DNA of 34,909 nt. It comes from Nocardioides sp. (GTDB taxonomy: Bacteria; Actinomycetota; Actinomycetes; Propionibacteriales; Nocardioidaceae). Below are positions 18,816 through 26,121 of the stretch, piece by piece; the first letter of the stretch is position 1, and each line of letters starts with the position of its first letter. A program made the translations under genes and the position numbers. Below the pieces are notes generated by a model that ran no database searches, was not told the DNA's origin, and saw nothing but the letters and a program-made list of their open reading frames with translations. The stretch lies in the NCBI RefSeq assembly GCF_025964975.1, contig NZ_JAOPXV010000233.1, positions 1-34,909 on the forward strand, given 5' to 3'.

Positions 18816-19508
18816 TCACCGTGCGGCAGAGCCGCGGGTCCGGGGCAGGATCTCGCGGTCGGCGTACCGCCCGATCTTCCAGGTGGCATAACCGTCGGCG
18901 CCCATCCCGACGAGGCCACCGACCACCGGCACGCGTCGTCCGATGGTGGTCGCGAGGCGCTTGCCGGCGATCCGAGCGATGAGGTCGGCGGCGACCTCGG
19001 CGCTGATGATCGCGTCGAGGTTGGGGTCGTGCGCGGGAGCGGTGGCCAGTGCCATCGGCGGGGCGGGGAGCTTCTTCTTCCGCACGAGGCTGGTGACCAC
19101 CTCCTCGCCGAGCAGGGTGGTGAGGATTGCGTTGCGCACCCGCGGGTCGTGGAGGTCATGGCCGCGCAGGTGCGCGATCGCGGCGATCATCCGGCACTGC
19201 ACCAGCGTGACGCCGGTGATGTTGGCGGGGATCGCGAACGCAGCGGTCACCAGTCCACCGACGTTGGTGGCGAAGCCCTGGGTCCCGGCGTAGCGGACGT
19301 GGTTCTCGATGACCTCGTGGATCGCCCGCTCGACGTTGCCGTGCTGCTCGGCCAGCTGCTTGTCGGCAGCGGCCGCCGCGCCCGGCAGCGGACCCACGCC
19401 GTCGATCGCCCGGCTGAGCGCCTCGCGGACGAAGGACGTGGTCAGTCCGGGGGCGAGCTCGGTGATCCTGGGTGCAAGGCTCTTGCCGACCCGTCCCGTC
19501 AGACTCAT
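18816..19508 (-). CDS. EcsC-family protein
   Basis: A 230-residue protein resembling the EcsC family, named after a Bacillus gene of the Ecs transporter locus but without a defined biochemical role. A hydrophobic stretch, GGLVTAAFAIPANITGVTLV (about 84-103), leads to CRMIAAIAHLRGHDL, a typical EcsC block. A glycine-rich segment, VPVVGGLVGMGADGYATWKI, lies near the end and could associate with membranes. ATG 19508 lies six nt behind TAGTCT, so the mRNA is probably leaderless. It is divergent from aat and convergent with the sulfotransferase gene. Confidence 0.65.
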   Translation of the reverse strand: MSLTGRVGKSLAPRITELAPGLTTSFVREALSRAIDGVGPLPGAAAAADKQLAEQHGNVERAIHEVIENHVRYAGTQGFATNVGGLVTAAFAIPANITGVTLVQCRMIAAIAHLRGHDLHDPRVRNAILTTLLGEEVVTSLVRKKKLPAPPMALATAPAHDPNLDAIISAEVAADLIARIAGKRLATTIGRRVPVVGGLVGMGADGYATWKIGRYADREILPRTRGSAAR

Positions 19509-19514
19509 GACACC

Positions 19515-19520
19515 AGACTA
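19515..19520 (-). promoter_or_regulatory. putative -10 of EcsC gene (leaderless)
   Basis: On the minus strand TAGTCT is followed by six bases and ATG at 19508. It is divergent from the aat promoter, 28 bp away. Confidence 0.5.
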
Positions 19521-19548
19521 GAGGCCCGCACCCGAACGATCCACGAAG

Positions 19549-19554
19549 TAGGTT
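19549..19554 (+). promoter_or_regulatory. putative -10 of aat (leaderless)
   Basis: TAGGTT is followed by seven bases and the ATG at 19562. Confidence 0.5.
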
Positions 19555-19561
19555 CGCGTCC

Positions 19562-20236
19562 ATGCCCGTCCCGCCCGAGCCCTCCGCGTGGATCTTCCCC
19601 GAGCCCGGGGACTGGGACCCCGACGACGACCTGGTCGGGATGGGTGCCGACCTCGCGCCGGGCACGCTGCTGGCGGCGTACTCCCAAGGGCTCTTCCCGA
19701 TGCCGATCGGCGGCCGTCGCGCGCCCATCGGTTGGTTCTCACCCGTACGCCGAGGGGCGCTCCCCCTCGACGGGCTCCTCGTCTCCCGCTCGCTGCGGAG
19801 GTCCGCGCGCCACTTCGAGATCCGGGTCGACACTGCTTTCGAGGAGGTCATCGACGCGTGCGGTGACCGGCGCCGGCCGGACGGCTGGATCAGCCCGGCG
19901 ATCCGCGCGGCCTACCTCGAGCTGCACCAGCTCGGGTGGGTCCACTCGGTCGAGGCGTGGCGCGAGGGTCGGCTGGCCGGTGGGCTCTACGGCGTCGGCA
20001 TCGGGGGCCTGTTCGCCGGGGAGTCGATGTTCCACCGGGAACGGGATGCGTCGAAGGTGGCGCTGATGGGACTGGTCGAGGTGCTCAGTGACGAGTACGC
20101 CGACCGCCGGGTGCTCGACGTGCAGTGGCAGACGCCCCACCTCGCCTCCCTCGGCGTGGTCGAGATCGCGCGGTCGGCCTACCTCGCCTCGCTGCCCGAC
20201 GCCCTCGCGATCGGGTTGCCGGAGGCCTTTCGCTGA
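19562..20236 (+). CDS. aat: leucyl/phenylalanyl-tRNA--protein transferase
   Basis: A 224-residue enzyme that transfers Leu or Phe from aminoacyl-tRNA to proteins with N-terminal Lys or Arg, marking them for ClpAP-type degradation by the N-end rule. Family blocks are clear: FPEPGDWDPDDDLVGMGADL, AAYSQGLFPMP, IGWFSPVRRGALPL, then GWISPAIRAAY, LGWVHSVEAW, and GGLYGVGIGGLFAGESMF with the catalytic GESMF region. The C-terminal block is LDVQWQTPHLASLGVVEI. The start is ATG, probably leaderless. It stands alone. The window contains no clpS or clpA. Confidence 0.94.
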   Translation: MPVPPEPSAWIFPEPGDWDPDDDLVGMGADLAPGTLLAAYSQGLFPMPIGGRRAPIGWFSPVRRGALPLDGLLVSRSLRRSARHFEIRVDTAFEEVIDACGDRRRPDGWISPAIRAAYLELHQLGWVHSVEAWREGRLAGGLYGVGIGGLFAGESMFHRERDASKVALMGLVEVLSDEYADRRVLDVQWQTPHLASLGVVEIARSAYLASLPDALAIGLPEAFR

Positions 20237-20252
20237 GAGCCGTGTGATGATC

Positions 20253-20278
20253 TGTGCTGGTCGACTGTGCTGGTCGAC
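20253..20278 (+). repeat. perfect 13-bp tandem duplication
   Basis: TGTGCTGGTCGAC occurs twice in immediate succession, 15 bp before the possible lipoprotein start. It could be a recent slippage duplication or a two-site operator. Confidence 0.6.
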
Positions 20279-20292
20279 GGGGGAGCGGACAC

Positions 20293-20841
20293 ATGTACGT
20301 GAAGCAGCCGGCGGTGACGATCGTCGCCCTGGCGTCGCTGGCTGCGTGTGGCGGAGGTGGCCCGGGCGCCGATGCTCCGCGCCGGGGAGCGGCTGACAAC
20401 GACCTTGGGCTGATGGACGTCCGCGGTGCTCGGGCTGGATTGCTGCTGGACCTCCACTGTCCGGACTGCACGTCCGTTGGTTGGTGGGGCGGCATACGCG
20501 TGGGTGAGCCTCACGGGATCGCCCCCGAGCGCTCCGCCGGTCGCCAGCGTGATCGCAGCGAGTCCTACCAGGACGCAGAGCGGTGGCCGAAGGAAGCGTC
20601 GCGACGACCCACGGTCGCCATGCCGGGGATCCGCTTTGCTCGCCCGCCGCTTCCCGGCGCCGACGTAGCGGCTGGGCTCCGTCGATGTCGCGCTGTCGAG
20701 GTGTTGACTCAACACACGCCTGCTCTTTCGTGCCTGGGGGGCACCGACCCTGCCCACGACGGTGGGGACGGCTGCGCACGAAGCCGGACACCCGGCCCAG
20801 CAGCCGGTATCGCCAAAGGGCTCACCGGCATCCAGCCCTGA
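20293..20841 (+). CDS. possible lipoprotein, probably truncated or decayed
   Basis: From ATG 20293 the frame opens with a lipoprotein signal peptide: MYVKQPAVTIVALASLAAC, lipobox LAAC, then a glycine linker. A purine-rich GGGGAG stands upstream at about 20279-20285. The signal part looks genuine. From about codon 40 the protein has no recognisable domain, and codon third positions are less GC-rich than in neighbouring genes, so this is likely a broken gene. A minus-strand frame over the same DNA contains a hydrophobic stretch and cannot be excluded. The stretch 20237-20958 holds nothing else I can support. Confidence 0.3.
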   Translation: MYVKQPAVTIVALASLAACGGGGPGADAPRRGAADNDLGLMDVRGARAGLLLDLHCPDCTSVGWWGGIRVGEPHGIAPERSAGRQRDRSESYQDAERWPKEASRRPTVAMPGIRFARPPLPGADVAAGLRRCRAVEVLTQHTPALSCLGGTDPAHDGGDGCARSRTPGPAAGIAKGLTGIQP

Positions 20842-20958
20842 ACGTGCGTCCGCGTGCTCGGTCCGCCCGTGGCTAGGCGGGGTTGCGGCGTACGTGGTCG
20901 GAAGGTGCCAGGACTGCTACCGAACAGTCAGGGGGGTCAGCGGGGCGGCGGAACCATA

Positions 20959-20970
20959 CGGTCGAAGCAA
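20959..20970 (+). repeat. IS left inverted repeat
   Basis: CGGTCGAAGCAA is the exact inverse of TTGCTTCGACCG at 22124-22135 on the other side of the transposase. Matching fades outside these 12 bp, and no clear target duplication is seen. Confidence 0.6.
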
Positions 20971-20988
20971 CGCTGAAGGAGCGTTGTG

Positions 20989-22117
20989 ATGGCGAAGAGG
21001 TTCCCGTTAGTGGTTCGTGAGGCGTTCGTTGAGCTGGTGAGCGGGGGTTCGACCTTGCGTTTCGCGGCTGCGAGGACTGGGGTGTCGCTCGGGCAGGCCG
21101 TGGTGTGGTGGCGCGATGGTGGCCATGTGAGCCCGCGCCGTGCTGATGGGCCCCGTGGTGGCCTTGGTCCCGTCCCGCCAGATCTGTGTGACCCGGGTCG
21201 GGCACGCCGGCCGTTGTCGATCGATGACCGTGTGCTGATCGCGGTCGGGGTCCACCAACGGTGGACGCTGCAACGCATCGTCGAGGCGCTCGAGCGGGAC
21301 CGGTCGGTGGTGTGCCGCGAGATTAGTCGCAACCGCAGCCCGGACGGGGTCTATCGGGCGAGCGTGGCGCACCGCGTTGCTGCCGGGCGTCGCCCGCGCC
21401 CGCGGATCACCAAGCTGGCCGCCAACCGCGGTCTGTGTCGTCGGATCGAGGGGTGGACGGATGACGGCCGGTCGCCACGGTGATCAGCCAGATGCTCGCC
21501 CGCGAGGGCGCCGGGGACACTGAGCGGGTGAGTCACGAGACGATCTATCAGGCCCTGTACGTGCAGACCCGTAGGTCGCTGCGTGCTGATCTGCACCGGT
21601 GTCTGAGCCTGAAATGAAGCCGGCGTAAGGCACACGGCACCACTCGGAACCTGGCCAGTCCGTATAAGGAGGCGTTCAAGATCAGCGACCGTCCCGCGGT
21701 CGTGGAGGACCGTGCCGTGCCGGGGCACTGGGAGGGCGACCCCCTGATCATGGGCGGCACCGCAACGGGCTCGGCGATCGGGACGCTGGTGGAGCGATTT
21801 ACCCGGTTCACGATCTTGTTGCACCTGCCCGGACGGCACGACTCGCGGCGTCGAGCTCGCCAAGTACCCGAGGTGCAGACCGCGCTAGACCTGAAGCTGT
21901 ACTTCTGCGACCCGCACTCGCCCTGGCAGCGGGGCACGAACGAGAACACCAACCGGCTGCTGCGGCACTGGTTCGAGAAGGGAAGCGATCTTCGATCCAT
22001 ACCGCCGAGGACCTTGCGCGGATCGCGGCCACCCTCAACGCACGACCACGACCCACCCTGGATCTGCAGACCCCCGCTCAGAGACTGAACGAGCTGCTGC
22101 AACAAGCAGCGGCCTAA
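20989..22117 (+). pseudogene. IS30-family transposase, inactivated
   Basis: ATG 20989 follows AAGGAG. The first ~160 codons give the IS30 helix-turn-helix region, with RWTLQRIVEALERDRSVVCR and EISRN. Near 21475 the frame shifts, and the protein continues VISQMLAREGAGD and SHETIYQALYVQTRRSLRADL. An in-frame TGA follows at about 21615. GHWEGDPLIMG supplies the first catalytic Asp. After LLHLPGRHDS the segment with the second catalytic Asp is deleted, and the frame resumes at LYFCDPHSPWQRGTNENTNR with the catalytic Glu. A last shift gives LARIAATLNARPRPTLDL and the TAA at 22115-22117. Confidence 0.85.
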
Positions 22118-22123
22118 CCCGAA

Positions 22124-22135
22124 TTGCTTCGACCG
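22124..22135 (-). repeat. IS right inverted repeat
   Basis: TTGCTTCGACCG is the inverse of the left repeat at 20959-20970. Confidence 0.6.
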
Positions 22136-22195
22136 ATTGACATCGCCCGCCGCTGCACCCCGCGACTGTTCGGTAGGCCGGGCTGCCGACGCGGC

Positions 22196-23077
22196 TCACT
22201 TCAGCAGCCGGCTCATCCGCCGGTCGGCCAGGGGCTTGCCGCCGGTCTGGCACGTCGCGCAGTACTGCAGGCTGGAGTCGGCGAAGGACACCTCGCGGAC
22301 GACGTCGCCGCACACCGGGCACTTCTCACCGGCGCGGCCGTGGACGGCCAGGTTGGTCTTCTTCTCGCCCTTCAGCTCGCTGGCGTGCAGACCGCGGGAG
22401 CGCTCTACGGCGGCGCCCAGCACCCCGCGGATGGCGTCGTACAAACCCTGCAGCTCGTCGTCGGTGAGCGCGTTGGCGGGCTTGTACGGCGACATCCTGG
22501 CCGCGTGCAACAGCTCGTCGGAGTAGGCGTTGCCGATGCCCGCGATCGTGCCCTGGTGACGCAGGACGCCCTTGATCTGCTTGCGGCCCTCGGACTGCAG
22601 GATCTGGCTGAGCACGTCGATGGTGAACGCGTCGTCGAGCGGGTCGGGGCCCAGCCGCGCGATGCCCGGCACGTCCTGGGGGTCCCGCACGACGTAGATC
22701 GCCAGGCTCTTCTTGGTGCCCGCCTCCGTCACGTCCAGCCCGGGCTGGCTGTCGGAGTCGGGGTCGTCGATCACGATCCGCGCGGCGAGCGGGTTCTTGC
22801 TGTTGGGCTTCGCGGGCAGCGCCGGCACCTCGTCGCGCCAGCGCACCCAGCCCGCGCGAGCCAGGTGCATGACCAAGTGGGTGCCGGAGGCGGTGATGTC
22901 GAGGAACTTGCCGTGCCGCGTCACGTCCTCGACCAGGGTGCCGTGCAGCGAGTGCAGGGGCGGGTCGAACGTCTTCAGCGCGCTGAACGCCGCCAGGTCG
23001 ATCCGAGTGATCGCACGGTCGAGGAGCCGGCCCTTCAGGTCCAGGGCCAGGGCCTCCACCTCGGGCAGCTCAGGCAT
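22196..23077 (-). CDS. Fpg/Nei-family DNA glycosylase, actinobacterial subfamily
   Basis: A 293-residue base-excision enzyme of the Fpg/Nei fold. The catalytic N-terminus PELPEVE (Pro2, Glu3) is present, as is Lys57 in RHGKFLD. The helix-two-turn-helix region has GIGNAYSDELLHAARMSP with Asn183. A zinc finger uses Cys253, 256, 273 and 276. In classical Fpg the finger has an Arg in a GRGT-type turn that contacts the lesion strand. Here the turn reads FADSSLQYC, so that Arg is absent. Fpg-like 8-oxoguanine activity should therefore not be assumed. A basic C-terminal tail follows. The ATG lies six nt after TAGACT. It stands alone. Confidence 0.88.
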   Translation of the reverse strand: MPELPEVEALALDLKGRLLDRAITRIDLAAFSALKTFDPPLHSLHGTLVEDVTRHGKFLDITASGTHLVMHLARAGWVRWRDEVPALPAKPNSKNPLAARIVIDDPDSDSQPGLDVTEAGTKKSLAIYVVRDPQDVPGIARLGPDPLDDAFTIDVLSQILQSEGRKQIKGVLRHQGTIAGIGNAYSDELLHAARMSPYKPANALTDDELQGLYDAIRGVLGAAVERSRGLHASELKGEKKTNLAVHGRAGEKCPVCGDVVREVSFADSSLQYCATCQTGGKPLADRRMSRLLK

Positions 23078-23083
23078 GGCCAG

Positions 23084-23089
23084 AGTCTA
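23084..23089 (-). promoter_or_regulatory. putative -10 of the Fpg-like gene (leaderless)
   Basis: On the minus strand TAGACT is followed by six bases and ATG at 23077. Confidence 0.5.
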
Positions 23090-23173
23090 GGCGCGTCCTC
23101 CCGGTCCGCCGGGGGCCAGCATGCCCAAGCAGACCTCGAACGAGGGTCTTGACGAAGTGGGCACAATGACGAG

Positions 23174-23452
23174 ATGGCCATCCCGCGACCACTGCCACTG
23201 ACGGGCTCGATCTTCTTCGACGCCCGCGGGCAGGACCGCGCGCTGCGCGTCACGTGGCACCACGACGCGGACCTGGTCGTCCTCTCGCTGTGGCGCGACA
23301 ACGAGTGCAGCGGCTCCTTCCGCCTGGTGGTCGAGGAGGTGCCAGCGCTGATCGAGATGCTGCAGCGCGGGCTCCAGGCGTCGTATGCCGTCGCGGCATC
23401 CCGCGAGGACCACTCGAAGCGGCGGCCAGTTCGTTTCGACCACGCCGGCTGA
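23174..23452 (+). CDS. small uncharacterised protein
   Basis: A 92-residue soluble protein, probably conserved in actinobacteria but without a known role. It has an alternating beta pattern (SIFFDARGQDRALRVTWHHD, then LVVLSLWRD) and a helical segment EEVPALIEMLQRGL. No motif for catalysis or DNA binding is visible. The start ATG is six nt after CACAAT, an acceptable -10. It is divergent from the Fpg-like gene. Strong codon bias makes it a real gene. Confidence 0.65.
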   Translation: MAIPRPLPLTGSIFFDARGQDRALRVTWHHDADLVVLSLWRDNECSGSFRLVVEEVPALIEMLQRGLQASYAVAASREDHSKRRPVRFDHAG

Positions 23453-23455
23453 GCA

Positions 23456-23477
23456 GATCTAGGGAATTCGCTAGATC
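23456..23477. promoter_or_regulatory. 22-bp palindrome upstream of the AAA ATPase gene
   Basis: Arms GATCTAG and CTAGATC flank GGAATTCG, whose core GAATTC is itself a palindrome. Ten of eleven base pairs match. It is strikingly AT-rich for this DNA. It ends six nt before the predicted -10, so it covers the -35 area and looks like an operator. Confidence 0.6.
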
Positions 23478-23483
23478 GCTCGA

Positions 23484-23489
23484 TACGGT
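23484..23489 (+). promoter_or_regulatory. putative -10 of the AAA ATPase gene (leaderless)
   Basis: TACGGT is followed by six bases and the GTG at 23496. Confidence 0.5.
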
Positions 23490-23495
23490 CTCGAC

Positions 23496-24695
23496 GTGGA
23501 CCCCATCAGGAACCCGTACGCCCCCGGCGCCGGCCAGCGGCCGCCCGAGCTCGCCGGTCGTGACGAGCAGCTCCGGGCCTTCGACGTGGTGCTCGAGCGG
23601 GTGGTCAAGGGTCGCCCGGAGCGCTCCCTCGTGCTGACCGGCCTGCGGGGGGTCGGCAAGACGGTGCTGCTCAACGCGTTGCGGTCCGCGGCCGTACGCC
23701 GCAGGTGGGGGACCGGCAAGCTCGAGGCCCGTCCCGACCAGGCGCTCCGGCGCCCGCTGAGCAGCGCCCTCCACCAAGCAGTGCGCGAGCTCGGGCACCC
23801 GGACCCGGACAGCGTCGACCACGTGCTCGGGGTGATCAGGGCCTTTGCCCAACGCGAGGCTGGGGCCGGCGCACGGCTGAAGGACCAGTGGAACCCGGGC
23901 ATCGATGCTCCGGTGGTCCGCGGGCGCGCCGACTCCGGAGACATCGAGATCGACCTCGTCGAGCTCTTCACCGACATCGGTGGGCTCGCGGCGGACGTCG
24001 GCAACGGCATCGCGGTCTTCATCGACGAGATGCAGGATCTCGGGCCGGACGACGTGTCGGCGCTGTGTGCCGCGTGCCACGAGATCAGCCAGTCAGGGTT
24101 GCCCGTGATCGTCGTCGGTGCCGGTCTGCCGCACCTGCCCGCGGTGCTCTCCGCGTCGAAGTCCTACTCCGAGCGCCTCTTCCACTACCAGCGCATCGAT
24201 CGCCTGGCTCGCGAGGCGGCCGATCGCGCCCTGACGGCCCCCGCCACCGAGGAGGACGCGGCATTCACCGATGAGGCGCTGACTGCCATGTATGCCGCCA
24301 CGGGCGGCTACCCCTACTTCATCCAGGCCTACGGCAAGGCGGTCTGGGACCGGGCTCCGCGGTCGCCGATCACGCTCGACGACGTGCAGGTCGCCACGCC
24401 GGAGGCCGAGTCCGAGCTCGCGGTCGGCTTCTTCGGGTCCCGCTACGAGAGGGCGACGCCGGGGGAGCGGGAGTATCTCCGTGCCATGGCCGACGTCGCC
24501 GCGGCCTCCGAGGACCCCGCGGTCGAGGCGGTGCCGACCGCCGACGTCGCAGCTGTCCTTGGCAAGAAACCGCAGGCGCTCTCACCGGCTCGCGACGCGC
24601 TGCTGAAGAAAGGGCTCATCTACTCCGGCGAGCGCGGCCGGATCGCCTTCACGGTCCCCCACTTCGGGCGTTATCTCCGCGAGCACGCGGGCTGA
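23496..24695 (+). CDS. AAA ATPase with C-terminal winged-helix-like region
   Basis: A 399-residue P-loop ATPase of the AAA_16/Orc1-Cdc6-like type. Walker A is GLRGVGKT (49-56), Walker B is AVFIDEMQDL (173-182), and a sensor-like VIVVGAGLPHLP follows. The lid region contains AMYAATGGYPYFIQAYG, a block common in this ATPase group. The last ~80 residues (AAVLGKKPQALSPARDALLK, then GLIYSGERGRIAFTVPHF) resemble a winged helix that could bind DNA. The start is GTG behind the 22-bp palindrome. The function is not established; a DNA-associated or signalling role is possible, and self-regulation through the palindrome is speculation. Confidence 0.8.
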   Translation: MDPIRNPYAPGAGQRPPELAGRDEQLRAFDVVLERVVKGRPERSLVLTGLRGVGKTVLLNALRSAAVRRRWGTGKLEARPDQALRRPLSSALHQAVRELGHPDPDSVDHVLGVIRAFAQREAGAGARLKDQWNPGIDAPVVRGRADSGDIEIDLVELFTDIGGLAADVGNGIAVFIDEMQDLGPDDVSALCAACHEISQSGLPVIVVGAGLPHLPAVLSASKSYSERLFHYQRIDRLAREAADRALTAPATEEDAAFTDEALTAMYAATGGYPYFIQAYGKAVWDRAPRSPITLDDVQVATPEAESELAVGFFGSRYERATPGEREYLRAMADVAAASEDPAVEAVPTADVAAVLGKKPQALSPARDALLKKGLIYSGERGRIAFTVPHFGRYLREHAG

Positions 24696-24697
24696 GT

Positions 24698-24715
24698 GCC
24701 GGCCACTGCGCCGGC
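24698..24715. terminator. hairpin after AAA ATPase gene, possible terminator
   Basis: GCCGGC (24698-24703) and GCCGGC (24710-24715) pair around a 6-nt loop two bases after the stop codon. There is no T run. The rest of the gap to 24913 shows nothing else I can name. Confidence 0.35.
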
Positions 24716-24913
24716 CAAATGAGCTTGGCACTGGTGTGGCTGCCGTGTGAGGATCTCCCGCAGCGGCGCCGTCCAGCGCCCAGCCCGCGTGTCGGCCCCA
24801 GTCCGAGCGGGGTGGCGGAGGGGAGCAGATCCTCGGGCGATCACATCGGAATCGTCGCTTCACACGCACTGCGGCGGCGGACTGGGGACGCAACGCAGTC
24901 GGAGTGAGCAGAC

Positions 24914-25429
24914 GTGACCAGAGATCGAGACGTCAAGCAGGTCGTCCGCGCGCGGATGTCCGAGACCGGCGAGACCTACACCGCCGCTCGGGCCGCCGTC
25001 GAGGGACAGCCACCACTGTCGGCCGCCGGCGGTCAGGCGGCGGCCGACCAGGCGGCGTACGACGCAGCGCGCATCGAGCAGGAACGGCTGGTGGGGCGGC
25101 TGTTCACCGACGGCCGGCTCGGGCAGGTCCCCGCCAAGAGGAAGACCCGTGCCGGCGCGCTCCTGGAGGTATTGGCGAGGTTCGAGCCGGGGCGCATCTA
25201 CACCGAGCCCGAGGTGAACCAAGTGCTGACCCGCGTCCACGGGGACTTCGCCTACCTCCGCCGGGAGCTCGTGAACTACCACTACCTGGAACGCGCGGAC
25301 GGGCGCTACTGGGTGGCCGAGACGGCGCCTGTCCGCTCGCGGGTCGAGCTGCAGGAGATCCCGGGCTGGGAGGCGGCCTGGCTGCCGGGCTTCGTCCAGG
25401 GCGAGGGCACCGCACCTCCGGCTGACTAG
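24914..25429 (+). CDS. DUF2087-domain protein
   Basis: A 171-residue protein. Residues 1-50 are a helical leader with ARMSETGETYTAAR. Residues ~60-135 match DUF2087: LFTDGRLGQVPAKRKTRAGA, then EPGRIYTEPEVNQVL, DFAYLRRELVNYHYLERADG and YWV. DUF2087 has a winged-helix-like layout and is often joined to regulators, so a DNA-binding role is plausible. The start is GTG with GGAG nine nt upstream (24901-24904). The next gene is a broken DinB-like gene. Confidence 0.75.
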   Translation: MTRDRDVKQVVRARMSETGETYTAARAAVEGQPPLSAAGGQAAADQAAYDAARIEQERLVGRLFTDGRLGQVPAKRKTRAGALLEVLARFEPGRIYTEPEVNQVLTRVHGDFAYLRRELVNYHYLERADGRYWVAETAPVRSRVELQEIPGWEAAWLPGFVQGEGTAPPAD

Positions 25430-25498
25430 CGGACACGATCGGTCCTGATGGGGCGAGACGGTGGGACACGGCAACAAGGCCGACCCCCAGGAGCTCTG

Positions 25499-26022
25499 AT
25501 GATCCAGCCCACCCCCGCTCGATGAAGCAGCCGCCCTCGCCACCTTCCTGCGCGAGCAGGTCGAAAGGCCGTCCGCGCCGCCGCGTTCGGCCTCACCGAG
25601 GAGGAGGCACGCGAGACCCCGGCCCGGAGCGAGCTCAGCATCGGCGGCATCCTCAAGCACCTCAGCATCACCCGGCCCCTGTGGCAGACGCGGGAGGCCT
25701 GCGACGCGGCGACCGCGGCTGGAAGGTGAGCGAGGCCGACGTCGCGCTGTTCTACGGCAGCTCCGCGCTGACCGAGGACGAGTACCTCGAGCAGGTCCTC
25801 CAGCAGTACGACGACGCGACGGCCGCACTGCTGGCGGCGATCGGCTCCATGGACCCCGACGCCGAGGTGTTTGCGGCGCCCGCCCCATGGTTCGGACGGC
25901 TCGAGCCCCTGCCGATGACCGCGCGCATGCTGGCTCTCCACCAGATCGAGGAGTTCGCCCGGCACGCCGGTCACGCGGACGTCATCCGTGAGCAGCTCGG
26001 CGGCGCCAGGCCGATCAGCTGA
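25499..26022 (+). pseudogene. DinB/DUF664-like protein, frameshifted
   Basis: ATG 25499 follows AGGAG. Read across frames, the protein resembles the DinB-like four-helix metal-binding family: DEAAALATFLREQVE, then VRAAAFGLTEEEARETPA, then LSIGGILKHLSITRPLWQ, and finally GWKVSEADVALFYG to FARHAGHADVIREQLGG. These pieces lie in three frames, so at least three indels (near 25515, 25565 and 25700) break the gene. The last ~100 codons from about 25717 are intact. Either a pseudogene or local sequence error explains this. A 20-codon frame at 26024-26086 follows without recognisable content. Confidence 0.6.
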
Positions 26023-26109
26023 CGATGGCCGTCCACGACATCCCCGGCAACGATTTCATCCAGCCCTGGCGGCGCGCGGCAAGCTGAACCGCACGCCGCT
26101 CGGGTGGCC

Positions 26110-26115
26110 TACGCT
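26110..26115 (+). promoter_or_regulatory. putative -10 of the phosphodiesterase gene (leaderless)
   Basis: TACGCT is followed by six bases and ATG at 26122, which favours this start over the GTG at 26104. Confidence 0.5.
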
Positions 26116-26121
26116 CGGGAC

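Larger units (their letters stand above)
20959..22135 (+). mobile_element. decayed IS30-family insertion sequence
   Basis: The element is bounded by 12-bp inverted repeats and holds one transposase gene broken by frameshifts, a stop codon and an internal deletion. It sits between the remains of a possible lipoprotein gene and the 3' end of the Fpg-like gene, which it leaves intact. It cannot move on its own. Confidence 0.75.

Noticed and set aside
20179..20757. Minus-strand frame with the hydrophobic stretch PPLCVLVGLAAITLATGG
   Set aside because: No family match, weak codon bias, runs antisense into aat, and no good start near the hydrophobic part. The plus-strand lipoprotein signal is slightly more convincing.
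20912..20929. Inverted repeat GACTG-N8-CAGTC just outside the IS
   Set aside because: Five-bp arms are short and there is no adjacent gene start or terminator feature to support a role.
26024..26086. 20-codon frame between the DinB remnant and the phosphodiesterase
   Set aside because: Too short, no recognisable motif, no conserved context.
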